Shown here one piece after another: positions 1 through 12,800 of a stretch of 64,000 bases of DNA. The notes beneath the pieces were generated by a model, which did not search any database, was not told the DNA's origin, and saw nothing but the letters and a program-made list of their open reading frames with translations. The position numbers and the translations under genes were made by a program. Source of the DNA: Stachybotrys elegans (Eukaryota; Ascomycota; Sordariomycetes; Hypocreales; Stachybotryaceae); assembly GCA_020746835.1 (NCBI GenBank), contig JAGPNK010000002.1:1612001-1676000 (forward strand), read 5' to 3'. Within the stretch, counting starts at the first letter, position 1. Each line of letters opens with the position of its first letter.

Positions 1-738
1 CCGCAAAGAAACTTGACAGCAAATGGGAGAGAGAGGGAGCCTGCCGTCGCATCCGCAGTCAGCGCCCAGGCTGGGCAATACCACATCATCCTCCAATGAC
101 TCTGCTTTTGCTCTCGCGTGCATTCAACCTAAGCGCCTGTGGTCAATCTACCGCTGGACGAGCAACAGGCGCCCGGGCTTCTCTAGGGGCCGGCGGTGCG
201 GGCTCCACGGCAGCGCTTACGGAGTACAGGCGGTTGGCTCTACAAGGGAGATGCGCTTGGCGCTGTTCTGTCATTGGATAGCCGCTGGTGAGATTTGTAT
301 GGGAGGGGGGGCTTGGGGGCTTGGGGAAGCTTCAATTCAAGATGGGGAGGGGTCCAATGGTGGTTATTCGCCTCCCCTCGATAAATCCACGACCGCCATA
401 GCTTCTTCCTCTTTTCCTGCCCTGACTGATTTGTTCTTCGTCGCGCTACTTGTTTCTTGTTCCCTCTTGTTGGGTGTATCGTCTCAGAGTTTGAGTCCAA
501 TTCTCTACTTTGAAGCTGCTTCCCGAAGCTGACGTCGTGCGGGGCATCTCCCATCTACATCTCCATCTCCATCGTCAACCTCAGCTACCTCCGCTACAGC
601 TTCAGGCTTCGAGCTCCCAACTCCATAGGCTGCCGCATATAACGTCCATCTTTATTAGATTTCATCTACTTCTTCGTTTGCCGTTCCATCGAATTGAGCA
701 GCCAAGATACAGCTTGCGCGCCCACCCGTCCTCCCACA
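1..738. other. Upstream region of the AIM24 gene, no gene seen
   Basis: No convincing coding exon. The stretch from about 540 to 738 is pyrimidine- and CTC-rich and probably is the promoter and 5' leader of the AIM24 gene. Open frames here have no family resemblance. Confidence 0.5.
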
Positions 739-2326
739 ATGTCTGGCCAGCAACATTTCTACCCGCGTAAGCCACCTTCTCCCGACCTCAGCAACAACCA
801 GAGCAGATGGCTGACACTAGTGACCAAACAGCTCCTCCCGGGGCACCAGGCTCCGGTTAGTTCGCGCAAGCTCAAACCGCACTCTGTTATCCCACTGACC
901 TTGCCCAGTATCATCTCCTCCGCCTCCTATGCAGCCCAAGCAGTACGCTTCTCCTCCGACATCACCACCCGCGAACCGGACACAGTTCTACCCGCCTCCT
1001 CCCCAGCAAGGCACCCCGAGCCAAGCCGCCTCCTACCCTCCACCTCCTCAGCAGGCCTCGCCGTCGCAAGCTACCAAATACCCTCCTCCACCTCACCAGA
1101 GAATACCCAGCCAGACCAGCTATCCTCCTCCTCCCCAGCATACGCCGTCCCCTCAGCTCCATCAGCCCTCGCCTTCACACTACCCGCCACCGCCAACCAG
1201 CGCAGCATCCGCCGCTCCAGTACCACCCGCGCCACAGACGGTAGTCGAGCTGCGGCCGGCTGCCACACCATCCGCAAAGGAGCAATACCCGGGCCCGCCT
1301 GCACCGTCCCAGCCGCAGGCTCAGCATAGCCGTCTGCCTTCGTACGATGGTGGTGCTAGTGCCAGTGGTAGCACTGGCTACCCGGACGAGAAGGCCCAGC
1401 CTGTCCAATCCACGGCGCCCATCCAGATGATATCTGGTGCCCCGCCGCCCGAGCATTTCGTTGGCGCTGCTGCCACGGCGGACGACATTGGAACCTTCAA
1501 TGGAGGTAGCTACCGTGTTAGCCACCGCGACTCCAACAGCATCTTGACCATTCAGCTGGCCAAGGGCTGTCCCCTCGAGTCAAGACCCGGTACGATTCTG
1601 AAAGCCATCGGAAGCTGTCCCACTCTAACTCTATCCCAGGCGCTATCGTTTCCATGTCCCCTTCTATAACGCTCAAAGGCCAGTGGAAGTTTAGTTTCAA
1701 GAAGGTTGTCTCAGGCAGCGATATCGGAACGTCGACTCTCATCGGCCCTGGAGAGGCCATCTTGGGCCCGCCAATGCTGGGCGACATCACGGTTCTCCGC
1801 CTGGCCGGGAACGAAGTATGGTCCGTTGGACATGACGCCTACCTCGCCTCGACGCAAGGAGTCGTCAAGGATTACAAGCGGCAAGGTCTCGGCAAGGCAA
1901 TCTTCAGCGGTGAAGGTCTCTGGGTGTACAAAATTAGCGGCACCGGCCTGCTATGGCTGACCAGCTTTGGCGCAATCATTCGCAAGGACGTGAGTTGATG
2001 TGCCGATCCGCCGCGTGTTCGCTTGGACGATGCAGGCTAACCACCCCCGTGCAGCTGATCGAAGGCGAGAAGTACCTCGTCGACAACGGCCACCTTGTTG
2101 CTTGGAACACCAAATACGTCCTAGAGAGGGTGGCATCGGGCGGTCTCATTAGCGGCATGGCAGCTGGTGAGGGACTCATGTGCAAATTCACAGGGCCTGG
2201 CTCTGTGCTGCTCCAGACCCGTAACCCGGTAAGCTTCCAAGCCCCCAGCAAGACCGACATCCTTAGCTGACAGCCGCGCAGAAAGCATTCAATGCGTACA
2301 TGGGAGGACAGGCCTACCGAGAGTAG
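739..2326 (+). CDS. AIM24: AIM24 family (DUF124) protein, six exons
   Basis: Exons 739-766, 802-855, 909-1589, 1640-1989, 2055-2228 and 2282-2326 sum to 1332 nt, giving 443 residues. The N-terminal 180 or so residues are low-complexity Pro/Ser/Gln/Tyr repeats of the PPPPQQ type. The C-terminal half is the AIM24/DUF124 beta-rich fold, recognisable by [37 protein letters not shown] and [14 protein letters not shown]. In yeast Aim24 is a mitochondrial protein needed for MICOS integrity, but filamentous fungi also have Pro-rich versions without an obvious presequence, as here, so location is uncertain. The start was chosen because MSGQQHFYP opens a frame that splices in phase through all five introns. 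The 28-nt first exon and 54-nt second exon are short, so the N-terminus is the least certain part. Confidence 0.85.
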
Positions 2327-3162
2327 CCGTTGAGGTGGTGGTGGCGCTGGCCGCATTGTGGTCGATGGGGTTTCACAACTTTGTGATATGTCTGACTAAA
2401 TACCTATTTCACATGGCAGTTGTTTCTATAACGCATCATGAATATATCTGGCTATCGTCATGTCCAGCAATAGGTCCACTGGTGAACGGCAGCAATGAGG
2501 CTGGGCATGCCGCCTTCTCCATGTAGGATCTTTCTTTCGGCAGACGATGTAAAGGACAGCATTGGGGAAGGTGCTCCGTACACGCATAGGTACCGTGACC
2601 CTAAATACTCACTTGCCATGCAACACCAACGCCAGGTTCACCTACCGCATGTCCATCTCTATTCTTGCAACTCGTCGTCATGACGCTACGCTCTTCTCCC
2701 ACCCCGACTATTCCTGCAACCTCCAACTCCATGCAACTACATACCAAAAGATCACTTACGAGAATTTCTCTAAAAGCAGACCCGAAGCGAATCTTTCCAT
2801 TCCATCTTCACCTCCGAAGGTTGCCAACCAGGCTGTGAAACTTTCTGTAGCCCAATCCATTCACTCGGCTCGAGACCCAGGGCTCGGCGACTCTTACTTT
2901 CGATCTTGAAGCCTTTGATCCTCTCTACAAAGGTAATGTTGTGCTCTCCTCACCAAAGAAAATACGTTTGTCGCTTGATCCCCTAGCGAGTGTATTATTG
3001 ACGATATTCTCCCAGCGTGTCCTTGCAGCTATTGGCACCTACTTTTACAACTTACGATACCCTGTCATACAGCGCCATTACCCAAAGGCGGGAAGCAAAC
3101 CTCGAAGTCGACTCTTCTCCAAGCCCCCTCTATACGCTGGGCAATAGGGGCGCAGGTACAGC
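2327..3162. other. Intergenic, 3' end of AIM24 and leader of the next gene
   Basis: No gene seen. A GTAATG-type donor near 2935 and several pyrimidine tracts before 3160 suggest that the next gene may have a 5' leader intron, but this cannot be decided from sequence alone. Confidence 0.4.
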
Positions 3163-4998
3163 ATGGCTGCTTCCAACATGACAAGCTCATCAAAGCTTTC
3201 TCGCCTGGGCACCGAAACCGAAGTTACCTTTGTGCCCAGCCAGATGAGCTTCTCCAAGCCGCGGCAGATGCTGAACAGTCGGAGAAACGGGTCTGAAGAC
3301 TCTCACACCTCATCGTCCCGGTTCGAGGAGGCAATGAACAATCCCAACTGGCGCCAGCGCCGATCCCAAGCAAGATCATCCTCATCGAGTTTCATGGACA
3401 TAAGTAGCTGCGATCTGAATATCCCTAGGGCTCAAAAGAACACCACTGCAGCCGGGGCACAGGGCGCCATTGGCAAGATTTCCGAGTCAGATCGACAAAT
3501 GATGTTGGAGTATGCTGCCTTGTTCTCACGTCAGGCTCTCCTCAGCAAGTCTTCTATCAAGGGAGAAGACGACTGGGAGAAATTCGACTACGGAAGCCTT
3601 ACCGAAAATTCAAGTGAGAGCACCCGCTCAGACCGAGGAGCATTGTGCCAGGTTGTCAGCCACATTGAACTGCCAAAATCGATCTCTGAAGAGCACGGCT
3701 TCTGTCTCATCGAGCTCTGTCCCGTAGATGGCAAGAGTACCAGTGTGGAAGACAAGAGCGGAGCGAGTGCCGGCGACTTTCCGACGATCGTGGAGATCGA
3801 ACCATGGAATACGGAACATCGACGTGACTGCACCGATCGAAAGAGGCAGAGAGGAGAATTTGGCGCGGCAAGAAATCGGCGAGAGCGAAGCTCGCAATCA
3901 TCGCAATGCACCAGCCATACTTCGTTTGATCTAATGTTCTCGGACCTCAACCCCTTCCAGAAGGCACATAAGGCCGTGCTGGAGGATCCTGCCATTGCCG
4001 AGATTGGCTCATCCGTCCACACATCCGGCTTGGATGACAAGCGTGAGGACCAGGACACAAAGATCTCACCAAAAGCACCACCGAAGCCTGCCTTGAATGT
4101 GCCCAAGCCAGAGGAGATTGCCTTCCACCGAATGCTGCAGAAGCTTCAACGTGGTAAAGCCGCGACAACGCAGAACACAAACCAGCACGAGTCCGAATCG
4201 GTATCGGCAAAGGAGCACCCCAGGCAAGCCACATCAGTGGATGAGCACACACCGCAAGCCGTCAAAGCCGAGGAGGCCTGCGCTTCATACCACTCAGATG
4301 CCATGTGTAGCAGATACGGGTTGCAGCATGTCGACGCGGGCTCGGCTAGCGAGTTAGAAACCAAGTACAGCACCTGGAATCCGCGGGCGCGAGAGTTTTT
4401 CTCCTTTACTACTGATGCTCCTTCAAAGTCTACAGGCACGTCTGAAGAGTTGTCGACTGAAACCTTTCTCAGCCAGGTCGCCCTCAAGAATGAGCCTGAT
4501 CTGGAATATCCGCCTCGCAAAGGGCCCGAGACGGACAAGTCAGCACCAAACCCGCCACCGCTTCTTCCCATGCCTTTATTTGACGGCGCCACTCCTCTAA
4601 TGCTACCGCCTGTTGTACCGATGGCACCCCCGTTCATGCCAGGAGTGAAGGCTCCGCATATTCATGTTCCAGAGCCGTACTCGCTTCCCGCAGTTGGTGG
4701 CGCCCCTGGGATCGTCCCAGTCGCATTGCCTGGAAGTCTTCCATTTTCCCAACTCCCTTATATGAACGTAGGTCCGTTTCAATACAATCCCGTGGGCCCA
4801 AATCTCGGGCTGCCTCCTTGGCTTGGCGGACAACCCAGACAGACGCATCCTGGCCCGGTTCCCAAACCTCGAAAGCCGGATCCTGGCGACCAGCAAGCAT
4901 ACGAAGCCTGGATCGAATGGCGCAAAGCAAATGAGCCTGGATACGCTCTCCAGTGCAAGCTCCGCCAGCAGAGGCGAGCCCATAGAAGCCGTACTTAG
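3163..4998 (+). CDS. Conserved hypothetical Pro-rich, disordered protein
   Basis: One exon encoding 611 residues from an ATG in an A-rich context. I recognise no named domain. The N-terminal 60% is Ser-, Glu- and Lys-rich and likely disordered. Residues 460-570 are strongly Pro/Leu/Met-rich (LLPMPLFDG, MLPPVVPMAPPFMPG). The C-terminus is a basic amphipathic block around DQQAYEAWIEWRKANEPGY followed by KLRQQRRAHRSR, which looks like the conserved part. The mix of a prolyl-rich linker and a terminal basic Trp/Tyr helix would suit a protein or RNA scaffold, but that is only inference. No signal peptide or membrane segment is present. Its frame is clean for 1.8 kb and reads through without introns, so coding status is secure even though the function is unknown. 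Confidence 0.8.
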   Translation: MAASNMTSSSKLSRLGTETEVTFVPSQMSFSKPRQMLNSRRNGSEDSHTSSSRFEEAMNNPNWRQRRSQARSSSSSFMDISSCDLNIPRAQKNTTAAGAQGAIGKISESDRQMMLEYAALFSRQALLSKSSIKGEDDWEKFDYGSLTENSSESTRSDRGALCQVVSHIELPKSISEEHGFCLIELCPVDGKSTSVEDKSGASAGDFPTIVEIEPWNTEHRRDCTDRKRQRGEFGAARNRRERSSQSSQCTSHTSFDLMFSDLNPFQKAHKAVLEDPAIAEIGSSVHTSGLDDKREDQDTKISPKAPPKPALNVPKPEEIAFHRMLQKLQRGKAATTQNTNQHESESVSAKEHPRQATSVDEHTPQAVKAEEACASYHSDAMCSRYGLQHVDAGSASELETKYSTWNPRAREFFSFTTDAPSKSTGTSEELSTETFLSQVALKNEPDLEYPPRKGPETDKSAPNPPPLLPMPLFDGATPLMLPPVVPMAPPFMPGVKAPHIHVPEPYSLPAVGGAPGIVPVALPGSLPFSQLPYMNVGPFQYNPVGPNLGLPPWLGGQPRQTHPGPVPKPRKPDPGDQQAYEAWIEWRKANEPGYALQCKLRQQRRAHRSRT

Positions 4999-6894
4999 CG
5001 CCAGTCGCGTATGGAAGCATACGGTTTACTCACAATCACTACTGTTGAAGCGACCTCCCTTGTCCCCTGTTTTATACACACAATGCTTGACTTATGCTGT
5101 CTGCTTTCGATGTTGGGATTTTACCAGCACAGCGGCCTATCTTTTTTCGAGGGCTGCATCTGGCTTCACACGGATAAGGGATTTCAAGCATGGCATGAGC
5201 GGATGAACCCAACAGGGTGATGGCCTCGTCTCTGGAATACGATATTGCATATCATTTCACAGGGGAAGCTCAGAGGTTGTCAAACTTCTATCGAGGGAGA
5301 ATGATTGTCGGATTAAAAGCATGTACTATTGCACGGGGTTATTGGAGCAACGGCAACATATGCCTTGGCCTATTGCAGTCATATACGAAGCCAGCGGTGG
5401 GCATAGAGAGGAGTGTATAGGCTTTAGAAAGATGGAAAATTATGAGCATCAACACATGTCCAATGTCTCCTCTCTTCTCCATTTGAGTTTGACTTGGGCC
5501 TACCTACCAACCCAATTCATGGTTGCTCTGAGCAGTATCGCGGGACCTGGGCAAATACATCGCTTGCCTGGTCGAAGTGCAAAGCCCAGTCTACGGCAAG
5601 ATGTTTCAATGCAGTTCGCCCCGTGGTTCGCCCATGATAGTCCACCAAGCTGCATTGCAGCAAGCAACAGCTGGCAAAAAAGAGTCACAGGGGAGTGAGA
5701 TGGGACTTTGGGGTTTCCACAACTTCCTAGCTGCATACCTACCTTGGTATCTATCTATGGGGGTGAGATGGATGCCCAAGTGGAAACAAGATGCGAGGAC
5801 GAATGACCTGAGGAAGATGGGGCAAGGAAAGACTCAGGTGGAAAATAGAACAGCAACCTTGTCGTGCGGCAATACCGCCAGTACAGCCTGTAACGCCGCC
5901 CCGCAGCTTCTTGATAGGGGAAGGGAAGGGGAAAGGAGCAGCAGCAGCTACGTCTACCTGCATGAAGTGACAGTTCAGACGTTGTTCAGCCGGGCATCGC
6001 CGATACTACCTTGCGGCTCAAGCGATAGCAGAAAGTCTGTTGTTATGCAGAGAGAGGGAGTGTGCGTGGCATGTGCAGAAAGACGAGCGGGATGGAAGGC
6101 GTGTGTGTGTGTGTGTGTGTGTGTGGGCGGGTGGATCAGGTAGGTATGCAGGAGGGTTTCTTTCTATTTGGGTTGCACTTTAGGGGTGGGCAAGGTGAGA
6201 GAGAGACGAGTGGGCGGTTTTGGCATTCATTCTTGCGTACGACTGTATTGGAAAAGGAAGGGGGGGGCGGCAAGGAACAAGGGGGCGAACGCGATGAGGA
6301 AGAAAGAGAGACGAGATCAAGCATGACGTTTGCGAGGTCAATTTCAAGTAACAACGCGACGCAGTACAGTAGAAGCAAAGCATAAAGTCCTAATTGTCCA
6401 TCCATATCGTAAAAATCGTGCGGGAGACATTTCCTCCTGTGGAGGTGTCCCCCTATTCCATCTATATTACCCATATTCCCGGCCATTTCCCTTCTCTGAA
6501 ATACCTGTATTTATAAACAAAAGAAAGCAGAAGAAAAGAAGTGAAAAGGAAACCCTCGCTCAGTAAAAAGATGGATAGAAGAATGGCCGCACAGAGAGCA
6601 CATCCATCATCCACGCGGTCGGCTGCCTTGCCTTCCTTGGTATCAAGTCTCAGTCCGTCTCTCGCTCGTCATGGTTGGAAACAGATGATTTCCCATGCCC
6701 TAAAAGACAGATAGATGTATACAGAAGCAAAAAAAAAAACAATGAGAAAGGGGTCAAGGACGAGGGAAAAGAAAATAGCAGAAGCTGCGAGAGCCGAACA
6801 AGAAAGAAATTGAAAGGTGGCAATAAATAATACATGGCTGTTTTGTGTTATGTTTGGTGTTTAGATTGATTGAAGGAGATGATTGCCGGCCATC
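4999..6894. other. Convergent intergenic region, no gene seen
   Basis: This 1.9 kb lies between the 3' ends of two convergent genes. Open frames are short and show no family motifs. It holds a (GT)12 microsatellite at 6101-6124 and G/A-rich tracts at 6240-6320 and 6520-6560. Much of it probably is 3' UTR of the zinc-finger gene on the minus strand. Confidence 0.5.
6101..6124. repeat. (GT)12 microsatellite
   Basis: Uninterrupted GT dinucleotides between two convergent genes; no other role is visible. Confidence 0.9.
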
Positions 6895-8520
6895 TTAGTA
6901 GTCCTCGCCATCTGCATCTCGCTGGAAGGATCCCGCGCTGGAGTGTCTGCCGCCGTTGTCACCCTTCAAGGGGTTGCAGAGCTCCCAGCTGTTGGCGGTT
7001 CTGCGGACAATGTCGACATCCTTCCTCTCGGCCCAGGCGGTCAAGGTTGTGTCGTAGTTGCCGCCGAAGCTGATTGGTAGTTCCTGGCCCTTGGCTACAG
7101 CGTCGAGGTGTCGAGCGACGTGCTCCATGCGCTGGTCCCAGGCTCCCTCGCCGTCAAAGGTCATGGAGCAGCCAGTGCTAGGACACCGCATGTGCGTCGG
7201 GAGTTGGCACCGCACGCGCTTGGCCTCGACTTGCAGCTTGTGTAGGTGTTCGTCTCGCTGGGCCGACTTGCCCTGCTGGTCGGACGGGTAGTGCATGCGT
7301 CGGACGTGCTGGGTGAAGAGGTCTTTGCGGTTGAAGATGGCTCCAGTTTCAGGCAGAGATGTAGAACGCTGATGGCTAGGAGAGCCTCTGTTCTTGGCGC
7401 AGCTGCCCATGGCGCACACCCAATACACAAGGCCGAGGTGCTGAGACGAGACGTGCCGCTTCCATTCGTTCTTGGAGGCAAAGTTGGAAGTGCACCCAGC
7501 GTATGAGAAAACGCACGTATAGGGCCGCGTGTGGTCTGACTGGACGTGCTTCTTCAGTGACGCGCTGTCCTTGAAGTTGCGATTGCACGGGGAGCATAGC
7601 TTGAGGCTCCCCGAGGGCGACAGTGGGAGAGGAATCGAGCTTCCCAATGGCGCGGAAGTGGCCATGGTATCTGAAGCACGGAAGCGGCGCTTGGATTTTG
7701 CCCGCTGTCTGTTGGTCTTTTCGCTTGAGCGGCTTTGTTGGCCATGGTTTCTCGGCGGGGAGAAGGCGTTCGATGTCGCAGAGAATCCCTGAGACGCCTG
7801 CATCCCATTCCCTTGTCGGCCGTCGTCAGATACCGCAAATGGGCTGCTCGGTAGAGGCCGCACGTGGATCTCGTCTTGGAACGCAATGGTCGTGTCCCCA
7901 GGGCTCAGGTGCGATGTGGGCTCGGCATAGGAGGTGAAGCTCGTTGCTGTCAGGTGGAGTGTCGGGTCTCCTGCAGACAGGTAGCAGTTCTCGAACTCAT
8001 GATGCGAGGGGCTTTTGCGCCCATCCAGCGGGTAGTTGATGTCGGGGCTAGGGCTGAGGGCAGATGGGTTGATGTAGCCGGTGTCGTGGACGTGCGCAGC
8101 CTCGGGCATCATGGAGCGGCTGACAAAGTTTGCGTGAGAAGGAATATACTGCCCCGTGATCAAAGGGGACTGAGTGTAGGCAGGAGGATCTGAGGGAGTA
8201 GCAGGCCCCTGGGTACAGCCATCGCTCTCGGGACGAGGGCTCTGCATGTTGGCCTGGGAGAAGGGCGACCCATGCCGGCCAAGCGGCAGTGGGAACATGT
8301 CAGTGGCCGCGTGAGGGTTGGCGAACGGGTATGGCATCTCGCTGTTGTAGCTCGAGAAGCCCCCTTGATCGTGGAGTATCGGGAAGGAGTTGCTCAAGTT
8401 GGGGTCGATAAAAGCGTCCTGCACATTGCCAGACCCATGAGCGCCATGGTAGTTGCGGTTGCCACTGGTAGAGCTCAGGTTGTTCATACCAGACCCGGGT
8501 TGAAATGCGCTGTATGCCAT
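6895..8520 (-). CDS. C2H2 zinc-finger transcription factor, 541 aa
   Basis: Single exon on the minus strand starting MAYSAFQPG. The first 300 residues are Ser/Pro/His-rich and likely form an activation region. A basic stretch (KTNRQRAKSKRRFRAS) precedes the fingers. Fingers start near residue 307: CSPC with HVQSDH (C-x2-C-x12-H-x4-H), then CVFSYAGC with HVSSQH, then a longer irregular third finger from CAMGSC to HVRRMH. A further Cys/His pair, CPSTGC with HVARH, lies near residue 445. The same finger grammar recurs twice in the next gene on this strand (13981-16409), so the two are paralogues. The gene has a very long upstream region, which suits a developmentally regulated factor. The DNA target cannot be read from the sequence. 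Confidence 0.85.
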   Translation of the reverse strand: MAYSAFQPGSGMNNLSSTSGNRNYHGAHGSGNVQDAFIDPNLSNSFPILHDQGGFSSYNSEMPYPFANPHAATDMFPLPLGRHGSPFSQANMQSPRPESDGCTQGPATPSDPPAYTQSPLITGQYIPSHANFVSRSMMPEAAHVHDTGYINPSALSPSPDINYPLDGRKSPSHHEFENCYLSAGDPTLHLTATSFTSYAEPTSHLSPGDTTIAFQDEIHVRPLPSSPFAVSDDGRQGNGMQASQGFSATSNAFSPPRNHGQQSRSSEKTNRQRAKSKRRFRASDTMATSAPLGSSIPLPLSPSGSLKLCSPCNRNFKDSASLKKHVQSDHTRPYTCVFSYAGCTSNFASKNEWKRHVSSQHLGLVYWVCAMGSCAKNRGSPSHQRSTSLPETGAIFNRKDLFTQHVRRMHYPSDQQGKSAQRDEHLHKLQVEAKRVRCQLPTHMRCPSTGCSMTFDGEGAWDQRMEHVARHLDAVAKGQELPISFGGNYDTTLTAWAERKDVDIVRRTANSWELCNPLKGDNGGRHSSAGSFQRDADGEDY

Positions 8521-9776
8521 GATGGAGGAAAGGAGCTGTCGTAGTTGGCGGCAGAAGCCGCTATATTATTCGTATGAAACGGTATGTCTTGGTGGCCCAC
8601 GGGGACGCCAGAGATTTGGTGCAAGTCCCTTGTTGGTTTGGCCGCACGGCGGGATACGGGTTGGCGAGTTAGCCTTGGGGTCCGCCTGTCCAACAGGCAG
8701 GACGCCTCCTTGAATGTGGTTGACTCGACGTGAAGTGAGAGACGCTTCGTCATAGATCAGCCAGTTTCAAGCTAGGAAGAGTGCCGTGCGTTCAGAGAGA
8801 TGGGCGGATAGTCAATAGGGCGCAGCAGGGCAGTGCTGCTATCCAAGTGGACGAAGAGGCGGGGGAGGGGAGAGGCAGTAGAGGAGGTCAAGTGGAAGAG
8901 GACGTGTTCTGGTGCAAGCAAGTATAAGGAACAAGGTCGGTAGACAGGGTATTGCAGTAAGGAAAAGTTCATAATCATCAATCGAGGTCTTGGGGAAACA
9001 GATCAAAGGCAGTTGAGAAAGGGGGGAGAGGAGATGTTAATATGGATGGGCTGGAGGACCTGGAGCGCAAGGACTACTACACTCCATCGGCAGCATTGCG
9101 TGGAGAGATCAAAGGAGGGAGCGTGGAAGGCAAGGGCTGGACTGGCAGGACTGGGACTGGCAGGACTAGCTGGGTCTGGCATGCGCAACATGGTGGGATC
9201 GTGTCGTGCCTTACACACAGCCTTGGTACGGAGTACTTGAGGCTCTGCGCAGGTACAATGTACCTCTATTAACCTTGTACCGATGGTGAGGGCAGCTCGC
9301 GCTGACAGGGCACAAGGGAAGAGATGGGCTAGTAGGGGTGGTGGATGTCCGTGTCCTTGTCCGTCTGCATGTGTGTGTGTGGACGTCGGCTCGAGTAAAT
9401 TCAAGCGACAGCACAAGCCCATGGTGGTGGTGGTGGTGGAGGACGCTGCACGTACTACGAGCTGCTACATGCAGCAGATCCACCCCCTTGGCTGTGTCTT
9501 GGGGTGCCGTAATTAGCTCTGGAGATCATCCATGCCTTGGCCTTGGTAGCCTTGAAGAGAAGCGAACGTACCGCCCATCCAAGTCTGCCAGACCAGACTT
9601 CCCATGCAGGAGCAAGTATAGGAGAAGGGGGAAGGTATTCGTAGCGGCGGTGTGGTCAGACGATCAGATAGAGGCCTTGAGCTGAGGAAAAAGCCAGGGA
9701 TCGGTAGCGGATGAAACATGTAGGTCGGCCAGCTGCGACCCAGCAACTCCATGAGGTAGCAGTCGACTGACTGATT

Positions 9777-9808
<32 letters not shown>

Positions 9809-12800
9809 TTGGTTGCCCACCCCCCTATCTCCACTACCCAGCTCAAGTCGCCGACCATTTACTTGCTCGGCCACCCGAGATGCTTGCCTTTTGACGTCGT
9901 CCAATTCCAAGGTAGCATCCAGATCTGCAGCAGGCACTTCAAAGCACTTTATTCCACTGCAATGAGATTCTCTTGACCGCCTCTTCCCATGCACCATCCC
10001 CGTGGCCCGAGAGAGATGGCCCGAGACAGTCCTGGCCGAGAACGTGCGCCATAGTCCCCGTCCGCACAAGCAATCGTCATTCCCGTGTCATGCCCTGGGA
10101 GTGGCGGTCGGCGCAGCAGCAACCATTCTTTCGTGGCTTTGCGCTAAAGCTGCTCTCGAGGCTTGCCGCCGTGGCTGCTGATGGGCTGGACCAAGGGCGC
10201 CTGCGAAAGGTCCAGAGCGGCATCCCGCAGGCTCTGGGCGGCCCGGACCGTGAGAAGAGAACGATGCCTAACCTGTCAGCTGCCAGATGGGCGTAGGAAG
10301 CCTTCAAAGTGTTCCGACTGACGGCGAGCCGTACGCATAGCACCGCCAGCGGGGGATGCAAGCATCTGAGCCGTATAAGCCTACATTTCATGAACAGATT
10401 GAAGGCCCATAGATAGGACCGCTGACTCTGCTGATTGGCAGGGTGGGCGGGAGGTCGCGCAGGATAGATCGACAATGCCACCGACATGTCGCACCAGCAG
10501 GTACAGGGCACCGACGACTGGTTGACGGGCGGATGGATGGGCGTTCTGGAAGGCTGCCTCGTTGGTCTCAGCTGTCCTACGCTTTGAGCAGGCCAGCGGG
10601 TGCCATGGCGTCTACTAGCGCCCATGGATGTGTCTGCAGGTCGCCGTCAAAGGATACCACCCCAAACAAAACCCTTTTCCTTTCCTGCCCCATCACCAGA
10701 TTGAGCCGTCACCATCCAGTAACCCCGTCGTCTCTTATCTCGCTATGTCCGAGCTCCCCATAGCCCACGATCCACGGGCACTTGTGAGGGCCAGGGTAGG
10801 CCGGGCAGAAGGACGGGCCCAGTGGGTAAGTAAATGATGGGTACAGCGCATCGGGTAGGATGCTGCGTGATGGATGACCTGGAATGTCGAAGTTCAAATT
10901 CAGCAACAGGGAGTGGGGCCGCGCCGTAACTTTAGTACACATTATCCGCACTTAGGTACTTACATACTAGCTGTAAGTAATCTGTGCTGTAAGTGCTGGT
11001 AAGTGTAAGGTGCGACTGCCAATAAGTGGGGTGGGTTCTCGTCGGGAAGGTCCACGTGCCATGCCGTGAGGCCCCGCCTTGGCAGGTTACAGTGGCTGCT
11101 ACGGAGTAGAGGCACAAGTCATTAGTACCGTATGTACATTACATACTACTAACTACTATGTAGCTTGGAGAGGAGAATCACTCTTCTTGGTGATGATCTT
11201 TATCGGTCCCGATCCTGCCTGTTTCGCCCTTTTCCGCACATGCCACCCACCGTCTTCATATGGGGCATTTTCCCTCTTAGGAAAACAAAAAAAAAAAAAC
11301 ACAAACACAAACCCCACTCTTGGCGGTATGCGCCCCCCAGAGGGGACAGATGGTTTGAGGTTTCGGCTTCCATACCTACCTGTACGTACCTACCTCCTGC
11401 ACATATTGGGATGTCTTGGTCCGGCTGCAGCTGCAGGAACAATAGCCCCTGGCCACTTCTTAGTACCAAGCCTCCAGCGCTTACAGCTTTTCCCTTGATC
11501 CTTCGAATTTGGCGCGTCCAACTTCTTTCGAATTTGTTCTCGGTCCTAGGCGCTATCCCGCCATCCCTCCATCCCTCCATCCCTCCCGCCTCAGCTCTCT
11601 CTTAGCTTCAGGCTAGGAGATAAACAAGCGCGGGTGGGGAGCAGTAGTGGCCGCTCCCCATCTCTAATCCCTCCCAAACCACCATCATCCCCTCGTCATC
11701 ATCCATGGACGCTCCATGAACGACCCATCCCAATCTCAAGGCCCCGGCCAGGGTTGCTTTTCTCATATTATCCCCAATGCCGGGTCGATTCTCATCCCTT
11801 GGCCCAGTTTATCATTGGCTCCTTAACCCCCCTGATTCGCCTGAACATTATGTTTAGCACCAGCCCAAGGCGTCCCCTGTCATCCCCGGCCACCCTGTCC
11901 ACCCTGTCCACACTGGCCTCCTTCTGGGGTCAGCCCTATCCCTCTTCTTACCTGGTTTTGTTTTTCCTTTTTGTTTTTTGCCTTCCCTTCATCGACTATG
12001 GATGGTCTCCGGCTAGTGAACCTGGTCGGCCGTCCGTCTACTAATCGCCGTCACCCACCCCGTTATGAGCCTGTCCAGGTCGGACCTAGCCTCGACGCCT
12101 ATTCCTCTACTTGGGCGAAACACTTCGAGTTGTTCCTACGCGGTGTAGAATGTCCTTCTGGGCTCCACCTGCGGAACAGGGACTCACGAGAGCCGGTCCC
12201 GATTCCAGAGATTTGGTCCCCGTGTGTGTGTGTGTGTGCTGCCTGCGATTGGAGAGGCCGCATCTGTTTCGACCTCCGGTAGGCCTGATGGCTTGCTGAC
12301 CGACTTTACCCATCCATCGGAATGGGCAACAGGTTTCTAATCGAACCCCTGACATTGTGGGCCGAGATCCCAGACCAGCCAGCTGCCGCCCGATGCGTAG
12401 GCCTCATGCTCATGCTCATGGGCTGTCCTCATGTACCGGCAATCTTTCGGGCACCGCAACTGGCCCGCGCGCTACTCGTGGTCCCTGCGTGAGCTGTGAG
12501 AGGGGGAAGCCCTGGCCTGCCTAGCACTGGCCCGCGCGCTTAGCTCGACCCTCTTGCCCTCCTTGTCAGAGACTGCATCATGGATATGATGGATGTCTTA
12601 CCCTCCCACACCTTGTTGTTCGCCTGGTCCACCTTTTGGCAAACAGGTCTGGTTCGCGCCCGGTTCCACTGGCCAGGCGACGGCCTGGTCGCCTTCTCGA
12701 CCCATGCCAAATGTATTTACAACAGCCAAGCACGCGCTCCTTCTGAGGGATTCCACGCAATCGTCTCCTACCTACAACCTTACAGGCATAAGTAGGGGCA

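Noticed and set aside
9656..10069. Minus-strand open frame with a poly-Ala run
   Set aside because: The run comes from a CAG microsatellite; there is no ATG-led conserved domain and no sensible splice partners.
12336..12353. Possible tRNA T-loop (TCGAACCCC)
   Set aside because: The flanks do not form a 5-bp T-stem and no acceptor or D-arm can be paired at tRNA spacing.
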